This document shows, piece after piece, positions 49,771 to 58,314 of a stretch of 64,000 nucleotides of DNA. Source of the stretch: Rikenella sp031551865. Lineage in GTDB: Bacteria > Bacteroidota > Bacteroidia > Bacteroidales > Rikenellaceae. Position 1 is the stretch's first letter, and each line of letters opens with the position of its first letter. The position numbers and the translations under genes were made by a program. Under the pieces are notes generated by a model, which searched no databases, was not told where the DNA came from, and saw nothing but the letters and a program-made list of their open reading frames with translations. The stretch is from positions 1 to 64,000 of the forward strand of contig JAVBMY010000012.1 of the NCBI GenBank assembly GCA_031551865.1, written 5' to 3'.

Positions 49771-50826
49771 TTATCGTGTGTATTTAAGGAATATGGTGTA
49801 GGGCGAACCGGCGGACGGCAGCGATTCGAGGAGCTTGCCCGAGAATACCACATAAAGCAACTGGGTGTTGCTATACTGGTCGATCTCATAGACCTGTCCC
49901 GACCAGACGTTGCAGTTTTGGTTCAGCGCATAGGTGACATTGTGGCCGACCAGCTCGGATGCCGGATGGGGGGAGAGGATATTTTGGTAGTATATCGTAC
50001 CCCGGGCATCGGAAAAAGTGTGCTGGGTATATTGCCCCAGCGTGCCGCGGAGTTGCAGGGCATAAACGTCGCGCACCACGCCGTCGCGGCAGAGGTATTT
50101 CTCGCCTGTGGCTACTTCCGATTGGATGTAGACCGGCAGCGGGGGAGTGGCTCCGGGATCGCCTTTGTCGCCTTTCAGGCCCTGAGGCCCCTGCGCCCCG
50201 GGATCGCCTTTGTCGCCCTTCGGGCCGGATTCACCCCGGTCGCCTTTCGGGCCTTGTAAACCGGCAGCGCCTTGCGGACCGGTGTCGCCCTTCGGGCCCT
50301 GAAGGCCCTGTAGACCTTGCAGACCCGGCTCGCCCTGCGGACCCGGAGCGCCGGTATCGCCCGTATCGCCTTTGGGGCCGGGTTCGCCATTGGGGCCGCA
50401 AAACCCTTCGACGAGCACGGTTTCGAGGATGATGGTTTCCTGCCCCGGCGGCACTTCGAGGGTGCCGACCGGGCTACCGGCGGGAAGCAGGGGATCGGGC
50501 AACTCCTCGACGATGAGGATGGGGAGGTCGATAGTTTCGATGATGTTGCGTTCGCCGTCGGGATACGAGGGGTCGCCGAAAGCGATGTCGCGGCGTACGC
50601 ACAATTGTCCGGTGGTGAAGCGGGTACGTTCGAACGAGACTTCGACGCCCCCGCCTTCCGCCGGCCGGCAGTGAGTGAAGTTTTCGCCGTCCCACGCCGC
50701 GGTGTAGGTGAATCCCAACGGGGTGGAATAGTCGAAACGGAAGCGTTTGGGTTTGAGCGACCGGCCGCTCGTGTCGATAAACTGCACGAGGGTCTTAAAG
50801 TCGCTCCGGTAGAGCACTTTTTGCAT
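49771..50826 (-). CDS. collagen-like triple-helix repeat protein
   Basis: A 351-residue protein in three parts. Residues 1-140 form a beta-rich N-terminal domain (YRSDFKTLVQFIDTSGRSLKP, then VRRDIAFGDPSYPDGERN) reminiscent of structural proteins in Bacteroidetes mobile elements, although I cannot assign it. Residues about 144-226 are about 27 uninterrupted Gly-X-Y triplets rich in GPKGD and GPQG, predicted to form a collagen-like trimer. Residues 227-351 form a C-terminal domain with many aromatics. There is no signal peptide and no cell-wall anchor. A -7 box is present at 50893-50900. Phage tail fibres commonly use this architecture, but no other phage gene is near. Confidence 0.85.
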   Translation of the reverse strand: MQKVLYRSDFKTLVQFIDTSGRSLKPKRFRFDYSTPLGFTYTAAWDGENFTHCRPAEGGGVEVSFERTRFTTGQLCVRRDIAFGDPSYPDGERNIIETIDLPILIVEELPDPLLPAGSPVGTLEVPPGQETIILETVLVEGFCGPNGEPGPKGDTGDTGAPGPQGEPGLQGLQGLQGPKGDTGPQGAAGLQGPKGDRGESGPKGDKGDPGAQGPQGLKGDKGDPGATPPLPVYIQSEVATGEKYLCRDGVVRDVYALQLRGTLGQYTQHTFSDARGTIYYQNILSPHPASELVGHNVTYALNQNCNVWSGQVYEIDQYSNTQLLYVVFSGKLLESLPSAGSPYTIFLKYTR

Positions 50827-50892
50827 CGGTTGATAGGTTTTTGGATAGGTTTATAAATATAAAACGCCGGCCGCACGGGGCAGGCACTCATA

Positions 50893-50900
50893 CAAAGATA
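50893..50900 (-). promoter_or_regulatory. -7 promoter box of the collagen-like operon
   Basis: Minus-strand TATCTTTG, 66 nt before the start codon at 50826. Confidence 0.6.
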
Positions 50901-50952
50901 CGAAATCCGGAGCGCATTTGCAACCGGAGAAATATCAGCCGAGGGAGCACTT

Positions 50953-51032
50953 CTCGTCATTACGAGAAGCCTGAAATGCGAGCGAAGCAATCCTCCTGTA
51001 TGGGAAGATTGCTTCGCTCGCAACGACGGAGT
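50953..51032. repeat. CGTCATTACGAG/GAAGCAATC inverted repeat
   Basis: GCGAGCGAAGCAATCCTCC (50978-50996) pairs with GGAAGATTGCTTCGCTCGC (51003-51021) with one mismatch; outer CGTCATTACGAG and CAACGACG are worn. It lies between the collagen-like gene and oadB. Confidence 0.75.
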
Positions 51033-51108
51033 CATAGACCCTCTATAGGCATGACTACACGGGGAAACCGATACGATTAAGGGCTAATCGCCGCTGTACA
51101 TAAATACC

Positions 51109-52269
51109 CTACGACAGGAACCCGAGCAGGACACCGGCCGCCACAGCCGAGCCGATCACCCCGGCCACATTGGGGCCCATGGCGTGCATGAGCAGGTAGT
51201 TCGTTTTGTCGTATTTGATGCCGACGTCCTGCGACACGCGGGCCGCGGCGGGCACGGCCGACACTCCGGCATTGCCGATCAGGGGATTGATCTTATTACC
51301 CTCTTTGAGGAAGAGGTTGAAGAACTTGACGAAAAGCACCCCGCTGAACGTGGCCACGAAGAACGAGGCCGCGCCGAGGAAGAATATCCCGAGTGATTTG
51401 TAGGTGATAAACGTGGTGGCTTGCGTCGAGGCGCCCACGGTCAGGCCGATCAGGATGGTCACGATGTCGATCATCGGGCCGCTGGCAGTGGTGGCCAGAC
51501 GTTTGGTGACGCCGCTCTCTTTAAGCAGGTTGCCCAGGAAGAGCATCCCGAGCAACGGCAGGGCGGCCGGCACGATGAAGGTAGTCAGCAACATCCCGAT
51601 CACAGGGAACATGATCTTTTCGCGTTGCGACACCTGGCGTGGGGCCTTCATCTTGATCAGGCGCTCTTTCTGCGTAGTGAGCAGGCGCATCACGGGCGGT
51701 TGGATCACCGGCACGAGGGCCATGTAGGAGTAGGCCGCGATGGCAATGGCACCGAGCAGATCGGGCGCGAGTTTCGAAGTCAGGAAGATGGCGGTCGGGC
51801 CGTCGGCGCCGCCGATGATCCCGATGGCTCCGGCTTCGGCTCCTGTAAAGCCGAGGCCGAGGGCGGCCATATAGGCTCCGAAGATGCCGAACTGGGCCGA
51901 CGCACCCACGAGCATCAGCTTGGGGTTGGAGATCAGCGCCGAGAAGTCGGTCATCGCCCCGATCCCGAGAAAGATCAGCGGTGGGTAGATCCCGTGCAGC
52001 ACCCCGAAATAGAGGTAGTTAAGCACCGACCCGCTTTCGTACACGCCGATCTCGAAACCCGGGGGGAAGGGAATGTTCCCCATGATGACCCCGAACCCGA
52101 TGGGGAGCAGGAGCATCGGTTCGAATTTCTTGGCGATGGCGAGGTAGATCAGCAGGATCCCCGCGGCGATCATGGCGATATGCCCCCAGGTGACGTGGGC
52201 AAAGCCGGTATCGGTGAGGAACTGGAGGATGTTGTTGCCTATGAATGAAAAGAAGTTGCTTTGTTCCAT
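51109..52269 (-). CDS. oadB: sodium-pumping decarboxylase beta subunit
   Basis: The membrane subunit of the oxaloacetate/methylmalonyl-CoA decarboxylase family that couples decarboxylation of carboxybiotin to sodium export. The 386 residues contain about nine to ten transmembrane helices with PMLLLPIGFGVIMGNIPF (about 51-68), FLGIGAMTDFSALISNPK with the sodium-site Asp, GIIGGADGPTAIFLTSKLAP (about 150-169), NAGVSAVPAAARV and HAMGPNVAGVIGSAVAAG. It is the last gene of a five-gene unit: epimerase, carboxyltransferase, LTD-OadG, biotin carrier, beta. It starts 6 nt after the carrier stop. Confidence 0.95.
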   Translation of the reverse strand: MEQSNFFSFIGNNILQFLTDTGFAHVTWGHIAMIAAGILLIYLAIAKKFEPMLLLPIGFGVIMGNIPFPPGFEIGVYESGSVLNYLYFGVLHGIYPPLIFLGIGAMTDFSALISNPKLMLVGASAQFGIFGAYMAALGLGFTGAEAGAIGIIGGADGPTAIFLTSKLAPDLLGAIAIAAYSYMALVPVIQPPVMRLLTTQKERLIKMKAPRQVSQREKIMFPVIGMLLTTFIVPAALPLLGMLFLGNLLKESGVTKRLATTASGPMIDIVTILIGLTVGASTQATTFITYKSLGIFFLGAASFFVATFSGVLFVKFFNLFLKEGNKINPLIGNAGVSAVPAAARVSQDVGIKYDKTNYLLMHAMGPNVAGVIGSAVAAGVLLGFLS

Positions 52270-52275
52270 CGTATG

Positions 52276-52728
52276 CTACCCTATCGTGATTAAGGTATCG
52301 CCTTCGAGCACGGTACTGCCTTTCTGGGCGTTGATTTCGCGCACTACGCCGTCGCGGTCGGAGTCGATGCTGTTTTCCATTTTCATGGCTTCGAGCACCA
52401 TGATTTTCTGTCCGGCCTTGACAGTGTCGCCGGGTTTGACGAACACTTCGATGATCACTCCGGGCAGCGGGGCTTTGATGTGGCCTGCGGCGGCCGAAGC
52501 GGTCGAGGCGGGACTCGACGTGCGGGCAACGGCGGGATGGGTGTCGGTCGAAGAGACGGTGGTGGATTGCTGCACGATCTTGGGGGTTTTGGGCTGGTGC
52601 GACACCATGCCTTCGACTTCGACTTCGTATTCGGTGCCGTTGACGTTCACGAAGGCGGTGTTGTCTTCGACGCTGGAGATCGTGACGGCGTAGTCGTTAC
52701 CGTTGATTTTTATCTTGTATTCTTTCAT
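52276..52728 (-). CDS. biotin carboxyl carrier protein of the sodium-pumping decarboxylase
   Basis: Carries carboxybiotin between the carboxyltransferase and the OadB membrane subunit. The 150-residue protein has an N-terminal segment (EYKIKINGNDYAVTISSVED), a Pro/Ala/Ser-rich linker (about 50-82) and a biotinyl domain from about residue 83: IKAPLPGVIIEVFVKPGDTVKAGQ, then VLEAMKMENSI, where the Lys of MKM is the biotinylation site (near residue 116). In Klebsiella this domain is fused to the alpha subunit; here it is a separate protein, as in methylmalonyl-CoA decarboxylases. Confidence 0.95.
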   Translation of the reverse strand: MKEYKIKINGNDYAVTISSVEDNTAFVNVNGTEYEVEVEGMVSHQPKTPKIVQQSTTVSSTDTHPAVARTSSPASTASAAAGHIKAPLPGVIIEVFVKPGDTVKAGQKIMVLEAMKMENSIDSDRDGVVREINAQKGSTVLEGDTLITIG

Positions 52729-52859
52729 GGCTGTGTGGTTCGATGGAGAGTTCCGGGAGGACCGGACGTCGGGCCGGGAATCGTGTGGCCCGGAACGGTT
52801 TTAGTATTTCACGCGGGCGTAAATCGCGGGTGTTTTCGGCAAGGGCAAACGGCCCCGGG

Positions 52860-53783
52860 TTATTTTTTGGACAGGCGGTTGGTGAGTCCGTAGATTTTGG
52901 AGCTCCACGGAGAGTAAGCCTTGGCGATGCGGTTGATGGTAAGCACGTGGGTTTCGATGTCGTGCATATCGTCGTCGTAGCGGCGCAGGGCGATGGCAAT
53001 GGCTGCAATCTCTTCGCCGATGATGTCGTCGGGTTTCATCAGCGGCTTCTCGGCGACGGGTGCGGCGGCGATAGCCTTCTTCTCCTTGCGGAGCGTGGCG
53101 CGCACCATAACCTTGCCGAGCATCTTGAAGATCAAGTACAGCAATACGAGGGCCACGAATACAACGCTCATGGCGGTGATGGCCATCACGATGCCGGAGG
53201 GGTCCCGCTGGCGGAATTTTTCGTGGGGCAGGACGGCCTCTTCAAGGTTGTTGGTCTGCATGGGGGTGATACCGGGCAGCACGCCGAATTTCGACTCGCG
53301 GGTGTCGGGGTCGTAGATCCAGCCGATCGACACGTCGGGTTGCTGGGCAGCCAGGTCGTATTCGAGCGAGTCGAGGGGAGTGCGGCCCTGGTCGAGCAGG
53401 TAGAGGCGCCCGGTCTGGTCGAGGGTGAAGTTGGTGTGCAGGGTGCCGCGGTTCGATTCGCCGTTGGCGAAAAAAATCACGTAGCCCTGCGGGGCGATGA
53501 GCGTGCGGGCGTCGTTCTTGGGGATACGGTAGGTGCGCGAACGGTCGGCCGGGTCGATGCTCAGGAAAGCGCCTCCCACGTCGACATAGGAGTATCCGGT
53601 GTTGTAAAGTTCGATCCAGCTGCTGTGGTTGGCGTGGTCGTCGGCGTAGCTGGTCTCGTTGATCACGAGCACTTCGTTGATCCGGATGTCCTTGAGTCCC
53701 TCGGCAGCGGCGGCAAAGGGGAACATTCCGGCCGCGAGCAGCAGGGCGGCGCGCCACGTTTTACGTTTCGGTAGTTGTAGCAT
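52860..53783 (-). CDS. lamin-tail-domain/OadG fusion, decarboxylase gamma-type subunit
   Basis: A 307-residue protein with a signal peptide (about 1-27). A periplasmic lamin-tail domain follows (about 28-175: IRINEVLVINETSYADDHANHSSWIELYNTG, YRIPKNDARTLIAPQGYVIFFANGES). One transmembrane helix comes next (about 198-221), then a cytoplasmic Lys/Ala-rich linker with a C-terminal helical segment (EEIAAIAIALRRYDDDMHDIETHVLTI). The helix-plus-linker part matches OadG, the small subunit that stabilises the alpha-beta complex. The LTD is an added extracytoplasmic domain known in Bacteroidetes decarboxylases but of unknown purpose. It sits between mmdA and the biotin carrier, about 10 nt after mmdA's stop. 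Confidence 0.85.
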   Translation of the reverse strand: MLQLPKRKTWRAALLLAAGMFPFAAAAEGLKDIRINEVLVINETSYADDHANHSSWIELYNTGYSYVDVGGAFLSIDPADRSRTYRIPKNDARTLIAPQGYVIFFANGESNRGTLHTNFTLDQTGRLYLLDQGRTPLDSLEYDLAAQQPDVSIGWIYDPDTRESKFGVLPGITPMQTNNLEEAVLPHEKFRQRDPSGIVMAITAMSVVFVALVLLYLIFKMLGKVMVRATLRKEKKAIAAAPVAEKPLMKPDDIIGEEIAAIAIALRRYDDDMHDIETHVLTINRIAKAYSPWSSKIYGLTNRLSKK

Positions 53784-53792
53784 GGGCAGCGG

Positions 53793-55355
53793 TTAGAGGG
53801 GAATGTTGGTGTGCTTCTTGAGCGGATTGACCACTTTTTTGGTAGCCAGCGACTGCAGGGCGCGGATGATCCGGAAGCGGGTGTTCATCGGCTCGATCAC
53901 GTCGTCGATGTAGCCGTATTTGGCGGCCACGTAGGGATTGGCGAATTTCGCGGTGTACTCTTGCTCTTTTTCGGCCAGGAATTCGGCACGTTTGGTTTCG
54001 TCGGCGATGGCGCCGGCCTCTTTGGCCATAAGCACTTCGACGGCACCCGAGGCTCCCATCACGGCGATCTCGCCGGTGGGCCAGCTGTAGTTGATGTCGC
54101 CGCGCAGGTGTTTGCTGCTCATGACGCAGTAGGCTCCGCCGTAGGCTTTGCGCAGGATGACGGTGATCTTGGGCACGGTGGCTTCGCCGTAGGCGAACAG
54201 GAGCTTGGCGCCGTGGGTGATGATGCCGCCGTATTCCTGGGCGGTACCGGGCAGGAAACCGGGCACGTCGACCAGGGTCACGATGGGGATATTGAAAGCG
54301 TCGCAGAAGCGCACGAAGCGGGCGGCCTTGCGCGAGGCGTTGATGTCGAGCACGCCGGCGTAGTATTTGGGCTGGTTGGCGATGATACCGACGCTCTGGC
54401 CGTTGAAACGGGCGAACCCGGTGACGATGTTGGGGGCGAAGGTCTTTTGCGATTCGAGGAATTCGCCGCTGTCTACGATGGCTTTGATCACGTCGAGCAC
54501 GTCGTAGGGTTTGTTGGGGTTGTCGGGGATGAGCTCGTTGAGCGACTCTTCGAGGCGGTTGGCGTCGTCGGCCGAGGCTACGAGCGGGGCGTCTTCGAGG
54601 TTGTTCTGGGGCAGGTAGCTGAGCAGCTTGCGGATCATCGAGATGCCTTCCTGTTCGGTCTCGCTCACGAAGTGGGCCACGCCGCTTTTGGTGGAGTGCA
54701 TCGAGGCGCCGCCGAGTTGTTCCTGGGTCACTTCTTCACCGGTGACGGTTTTGACGACTTTGGGGCCGGTGACGAACATATAGCTGGTGCCTTTGTTCAT
54801 CAGGATGAAGTCGGTCAGGGCCGGTGAATAGACGGCTCCGCCCGCGCAGGGGCCGAAGATGGCCGAAATCTGGGGAATCACGCCGCTGGCCATGATATTG
54901 CGCTGGAAGATTTCGGTATATCCGCTCAGGGCGTTGACAGCCTCCTGGATGCGGGCCCCGCCGGAGTCGTTGATGCCGATTACCGGAGCGCCGTTCTTCA
55001 TGGCCATGTCCATCACTTTGCAGATTTTCTGGGCGAAGGTTTCGGACAACGAACCGCCGAAGACGGTGAAATCCTGCGAGAACACATACACCAGGCGGCC
55101 GTCGATGGTGCCGTAGCCGGTCACGACGCCGTCGCCGTAGTAGGACTCTTTTTCGATCCCGAAGTTGGTGCAGCGGTGGGTGACGAACATGTCGAACTCT
55201 TCGAACGAGCCTTCGTCGAGCAGCAGGTCGATGCGCTCGCGGGCGGTGAGCTTGCCTTTGGCATGCTGGGCGTCGATGCGTTTCCGGCCGCCGCCGAGCT
55301 TGGCTTTTTCGCGCAGTTCGACGAGTTCCTTGATTTTGGTCTGATTGGCACTCAT
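53793..55355 (-). CDS. mmdA: methylmalonyl-CoA decarboxylase / acyl-CoA carboxyltransferase alpha subunit
   Basis: Transfers the carboxyl group from (S)-methylmalonyl-CoA to biotin, yielding propionyl-CoA. The 520 residues have the carboxyltransferase fold: KLTARERIDLLLDEGSFEE, GGSLSETFAQKICKVMDMA, GINDSGGARIQEAV (about 128-141), IFGPCAGGAVYSPALTDF (about 165), ITLVDVPGFLPGTAQEYGGI (about 355-374), LRKAYGGAYCVMSSK and WPTGEIAVMGASGAVEVL. With the adjacent epimerase, biotin carrier and OadB, this is best called the decarboxylase alpha subunit rather than propionyl-CoA carboxylase beta. Confidence 0.94.
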   Translation of the reverse strand: MSANQTKIKELVELREKAKLGGGRKRIDAQHAKGKLTARERIDLLLDEGSFEEFDMFVTHRCTNFGIEKESYYGDGVVTGYGTIDGRLVYVFSQDFTVFGGSLSETFAQKICKVMDMAMKNGAPVIGINDSGGARIQEAVNALSGYTEIFQRNIMASGVIPQISAIFGPCAGGAVYSPALTDFILMNKGTSYMFVTGPKVVKTVTGEEVTQEQLGGASMHSTKSGVAHFVSETEQEGISMIRKLLSYLPQNNLEDAPLVASADDANRLEESLNELIPDNPNKPYDVLDVIKAIVDSGEFLESQKTFAPNIVTGFARFNGQSVGIIANQPKYYAGVLDINASRKAARFVRFCDAFNIPIVTLVDVPGFLPGTAQEYGGIITHGAKLLFAYGEATVPKITVILRKAYGGAYCVMSSKHLRGDINYSWPTGEIAVMGASGAVEVLMAKEAGAIADETKRAEFLAEKEQEYTAKFANPYVAAKYGYIDDVIEPMNTRFRIIRALQSLATKKVVNPLKKHTNIPL

Positions 55356-55468
55356 GGTGTGGTGTGTTTTTGGCTTCTTTAAACGGATGGCTTCGGCTGC
55401 CGTTCTCTCACAAGAAAACGGCTATAGGCCCGGTGCGGCACAACCAATGAGCCGCCGCCGGACATTAT

Positions 55469-55888
55469 TTATTTGCAGTCGCAGTTTTTGTCTTCGCAGA
55501 GTTCGGTGAGCACGCCCTGGGTAGACTTGGGGTGCAGGAAGGCGATGGAGAGCCCTTCGGCGCCGCCGCGGGGTTCTTTATCGAGCAATTGGAGCCCGGC
55601 GGCATCGGCATCAACCAAAGCACCTTCGAGGCCTTCGACGGCGAACGCGAGGTGATGGAATCCTTCGCCGCGTTTCTCGATGAATTTGGCAATGGTGCTC
55701 TCTTCCGAGGTAGGTTCGAGCAGTTCGATCTTGGTCTGGCCCACTTTGAAGAACGCCGTTTTGACTTTTTGGTCGGCCACCTCTTCGATGTTGTAGCACT
55801 TCAAGCCAAGTACCTGTTCGTAGTAAGGAATAGCCTGTTCGAGATTCTTGACGGCGATGCCGATATGCTCGATGTGTGTAACTTTCAT
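55469..55888 (-). CDS. mce: methylmalonyl-CoA epimerase
   Basis: Interconverts (R)- and (S)-methylmalonyl-CoA, the step between methylmalonyl-CoA mutase and the decarboxylase. The 139-residue vicinal-oxygen-chelate protein has HIEHIGIAV at the start (His8 metal ligand), KIELLEP (about 53-59), EGFHHLAFAVEGLEGAL (about 75-91, second His) and VLTELCE near the end (Glu ligand). It opens the five-gene decarboxylase unit and has a promoter at 55929-55936. The C terminus ends in a short Cys-containing tail, CEDKNCDCK. Confidence 0.95.
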   Translation of the reverse strand: MKVTHIEHIGIAVKNLEQAIPYYEQVLGLKCYNIEEVADQKVKTAFFKVGQTKIELLEPTSEESTIAKFIEKRGEGFHHLAFAVEGLEGALVDADAAGLQLLDKEPRGGAEGLSIAFLHPKSTQGVLTELCEDKNCDCK

Positions 55889-55928
55889 AATATTAGGATT
55901 TTATGCTTTGAAATCAAAAATTAAGTCA

Positions 55929-55936
55929 CAAAGTTA
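55929..55936 (-). promoter_or_regulatory. promoter of the methylmalonyl-CoA decarboxylase operon
   Basis: Minus-strand TAACTTTG with TTG at 55957-55959, 20 bp upstream, as the -33 element. The start codon of mce is 40 nt downstream. Confidence 0.7.
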
Positions 55937-55985
55937 CTAAATCAAACCGTAACCCCCAAGCGGTTTTGCGGTGATTTTACGGGGT

Positions 55986-56408
55986 TCAGGGATTATTTTT
56001 CACCACCCTTCCGCGAATCGTCGCTTCAATGGGCTGCGGCGCGGGGGGCGAGGTCTCGAAACGGAGGCTCTTGTAGAAACCGCCCGTATCGGTGGGCGTG
56101 AAAACCACGGTGACGACCGTGCTGTCGCCCGGCATCAGCGGTTTGCGCGACCACGTGGGTTTGGTGCACTTGCAATCGACCGCGATGTCGCGGATCACGA
56201 GCGGCGCCGTGCCTTCGTTGCGGCACACCAGCCGGATGGTATTTTTGGATTTGACGGTCACGTCGCCGAGCTCGACGGCGCGGGGGGTCACGGTCAGGCT
56301 TTGCGCCGAGGCATCGCCTGAAACAAAGCACAACGAAAAGAGTAGCAGCGCAAAAACACAGCACACGATTTTCCGACCCTGTTTTATAGGATGCGGCCCG
56401 GCACCCAC
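55986..56408 (-). CDS. DUF1573-type secreted protein
   Basis: A small exported protein with one Ig-like DUF1573 domain: LTVTPRAVELGDVTVKSKNTIRLVCRNEGTAPLVI, then DCKCTKPTW, LMPGDSTVVTVVFTPTDTGGFYKSLRF. The CxC pair (DCKCT) is typical. A signal peptide (CCVFALLLFSLCFVSGDASA) precedes the domain. The start is uncertain: an ATG at 56582 would place 70 residues, encoded by repeat-like palindromic DNA, ahead of the signal peptide. I prefer GTG at 56408, which gives a basic n-region (GPHPIKQGRK). A minus-strand -7-like box (TAAATTTG, 56618-56625) is far upstream. Confidence 0.72.
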   Translation of the reverse strand: MGAGPHPIKQGRKIVCCVFALLLFSLCFVSGDASAQSLTVTPRAVELGDVTVKSKNTIRLVCRNEGTAPLVIRDIAVDCKCTKPTWSRKPLMPGDSTVVTVVFTPTDTGGFYKSLRFETSPPAPQPIEATIRGRVVKNNP

Positions 56409-56617
56409 CCCCTCAGCGTCTCGTTTTAGATTTCGACCCGGCTCCCACTCCCCGAGGCCGCAAAGCGGCCTGGGCGCACAGGTCGCGGGCTGTGAACAGC
56501 CCGGCGCTGCCAACGTACGAAGCCTGGCAACTTTTTTAATTTCTGAAATTTCGGGGAAACAGGGATGAGGTTTGCGGGCCATCGGCAGGTCGGTGTTACG
56601 AAAGAAAATAATCGCAG

Positions 56618-56634
56618 CAAATTTAATACCTTTG
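56618..56634. promoter_or_regulatory. divergent -7 promoter boxes
   Basis: Plus-strand TACCTTTG at 56627-56634 serves the transglutaminase-like gene (start 56713). Minus-strand TAAATTTG at 56618-56625 could serve the DUF1573 gene. The region around it is AT-rich. Confidence 0.6.
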
Positions 56635-56712
56635 TTTGGTTAATACCGTCCGCCAGCTCTGAAAAATGGGCCCGACACCAACAATCCGGCAACAATATCA
56701 ACACATACATCC

Positions 56713-57918
56713 ATGAAAAAGACCCTCTCCCTGCTCTGCCTGGCCGTGCTGACGGCTACCGCCGGGCCCGCCGCCGCCAAGAAATCCCCCTTCAAAGGCA
56801 TCGACCCCGCAATCGCCGCCGCCGCTCAAAAAAACATCGAAGCCGCCGGTGCCAACGGCCCCGAACTGCTGAAAGCCATCACCGAATCCCCCAAAAAGCA
56901 GCGCGAAGGCATGGCCTTCGTAGTGGCTTATATGCCCGCCGGCGACCGCGACACGCTGACCGCCGCCTTCCTGCTCGAAGAAGTAAGCTGGGCTTACAAA
57001 GCCCGCGAGACCTTCCCGTGGGTCAAGGGCCTTCCAGACTCGATCTTCTACAACGAAGTGCTGCCCTACGCCTCGTTCAACGAAACCCGTGAACCGTGGC
57101 GCGCCATGTTTTGGGAGATGCTCTACCCCGTGGTCAAGGACATCAAGGACGAACGCGCGGCCCTCGATACCATCAACAAAGCCATCGCCAAGCTCACCGG
57201 CGTGGAATACAACACCAAGCGCCGCAAAGCCAACCAGTCGCCCTCGGAGTCTATCAGCCAGGGCATGGCCTCGTGCACCGGCCTGTCGATCCTGTTGACC
57301 GACGCCCTGCGCACCGTGGGCATCCCCTCGCGCGTGGCCGGAACCCCCATGTGGGTGACGATGGAAGGTAACCACAACTGGAGCGAAGTATGGCTCGACG
57401 GCCAATGGCACTTCATCGAATACTACCCCACCCCGGCGCTCGACCGCAGCTGGTTCCTCGAACGCGCGGGCAAAGCCGACAAAACCAAACCGATGCACTG
57501 GATCTACGCCATGTCGTGGAAAACTACCGGACTCGACTTCCCCTGGGGATGGGGCCGCGGCCGCGGTGGCAATAGCCTTCCCGCCCACGATGTGACCGAC
57601 CGCTACATCTCGCTCTACAACGCCCAGATGGCTGAATCGGCCAAGGGTGTCCGCACCGCGATCCGCGCCTACAGCGCCGGCGCGGCCGACCGTTCGAGCG
57701 CTTCGCGGGCCGCTGTCGACATTCGCGTGGTGGACGACGCGAACAAGATGGTTGCCGCCGGAACCACCGCCGGGCCCACCGCCGATATGAACGACTATCT
57801 GGTGCTCTACCTGCCCGAAGGCAAAACGCTGACCCTTTTATATAAGGACAGCGCCGGCGCCGACCAGAGCGTGAGCGTGAACACCGCCGCTGCGCAGGAC
57901 ATCGAGTTGGTGTACTAA
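56713..57918 (+). CDS. secreted transglutaminase-like domain protein
   Basis: The 401-residue exported protein has a signal peptide (KKTLSLLCLAVLTATAGPAAA). A helical N-terminal part (about 25-170) is followed by a transglutaminase-like core: SQGMASCTGLSILLTDALRTVGIPSRVAGTP with the nucleophile Cys near residue 188, GNHNWSEVWLDGQWHFIEYYP with the His near 221 and an acidic residue near 237 as third member. The C-terminal domain (about 320-401) is beta-rich. Bacterial members of this superfamily are mostly peptidases or amidases rather than cross-linking enzymes; the substrate is unknown. Own promoter at 56627. Confidence 0.86.
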   Translation: MKKTLSLLCLAVLTATAGPAAAKKSPFKGIDPAIAAAAQKNIEAAGANGPELLKAITESPKKQREGMAFVVAYMPAGDRDTLTAAFLLEEVSWAYKARETFPWVKGLPDSIFYNEVLPYASFNETREPWRAMFWEMLYPVVKDIKDERAALDTINKAIAKLTGVEYNTKRRKANQSPSESISQGMASCTGLSILLTDALRTVGIPSRVAGTPMWVTMEGNHNWSEVWLDGQWHFIEYYPTPALDRSWFLERAGKADKTKPMHWIYAMSWKTTGLDFPWGWGRGRGGNSLPAHDVTDRYISLYNAQMAESAKGVRTAIRAYSAGAADRSSASRAAVDIRVVDDANKMVAAGTTAGPTADMNDYLVLYLPEGKTLTLLYKDSAGADQSVSVNTAAAQDIELVY

Positions 57919-57944
57919 TTTCCAGAAACGACTTCGTACGCTCA

Positions 57945-58235
57945 TAGTGAATCGCCCGCGGCCAGGGGCCGAAACTCGCAAAGCGAGTTTGGCCGCGGAC
58001 GATTGGCTGACGCAAAAGAAATTCGCAGCCGTTCCGCCGTCCGAAAAGAAGCGCCCGGCCCGTAGCCCCCTCGCGCAAAGCGCTACGGGCCGGGCGCTCT
58101 CCTTTACCAGAACCGTTTGCACGGTTCCGGCTCAGTCGGTACGGCCCCTTAAGTCTGCTACGCAGCCTTTTCCTCCTCGACGCTCGGCAATTTGCAAACG
58201 AATTTGCATTGCTCTCGCTCCAGCGTCGGTTGCGG
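57945..58235. repeat. palindromic mosaic plus structured repeat
   Basis: Modules: ATCGCCCGCGGCCA / TGGCCGCGGACGAT with an inner AACTCGC/GCGAGTT; AAAAGAAGCGCCCGGCCCGTAGC / GCTACGGGCCGGGCGC; a linker CTCTCCTTTACC, the hairpin GAACCG-TTTGCA-CGGTTC, CTCAGTCGGTACGGCCCC; then a minus-strand copy of the ~80-bp element (58151-58229, mini-hairpin CTGC-GTA-GCAG). 57919-58314 holds no gene. Confidence 0.8.
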
Positions 58236-58314
58236 GGCCGCCATTCGGCTTCCTTCTTCGTTCCTCGCAGCTTCGGCAGGGTAAACTCTGCCGCACGGAC
58301 AATTATTTAGCCTT

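Noticed and set aside
49537..50826. Prophage region
   Set aside because: Only one collagen-like protein with a small partner is present; there is no integrase, capsid, terminase or lysis gene, and the flanks are housekeeping genes.
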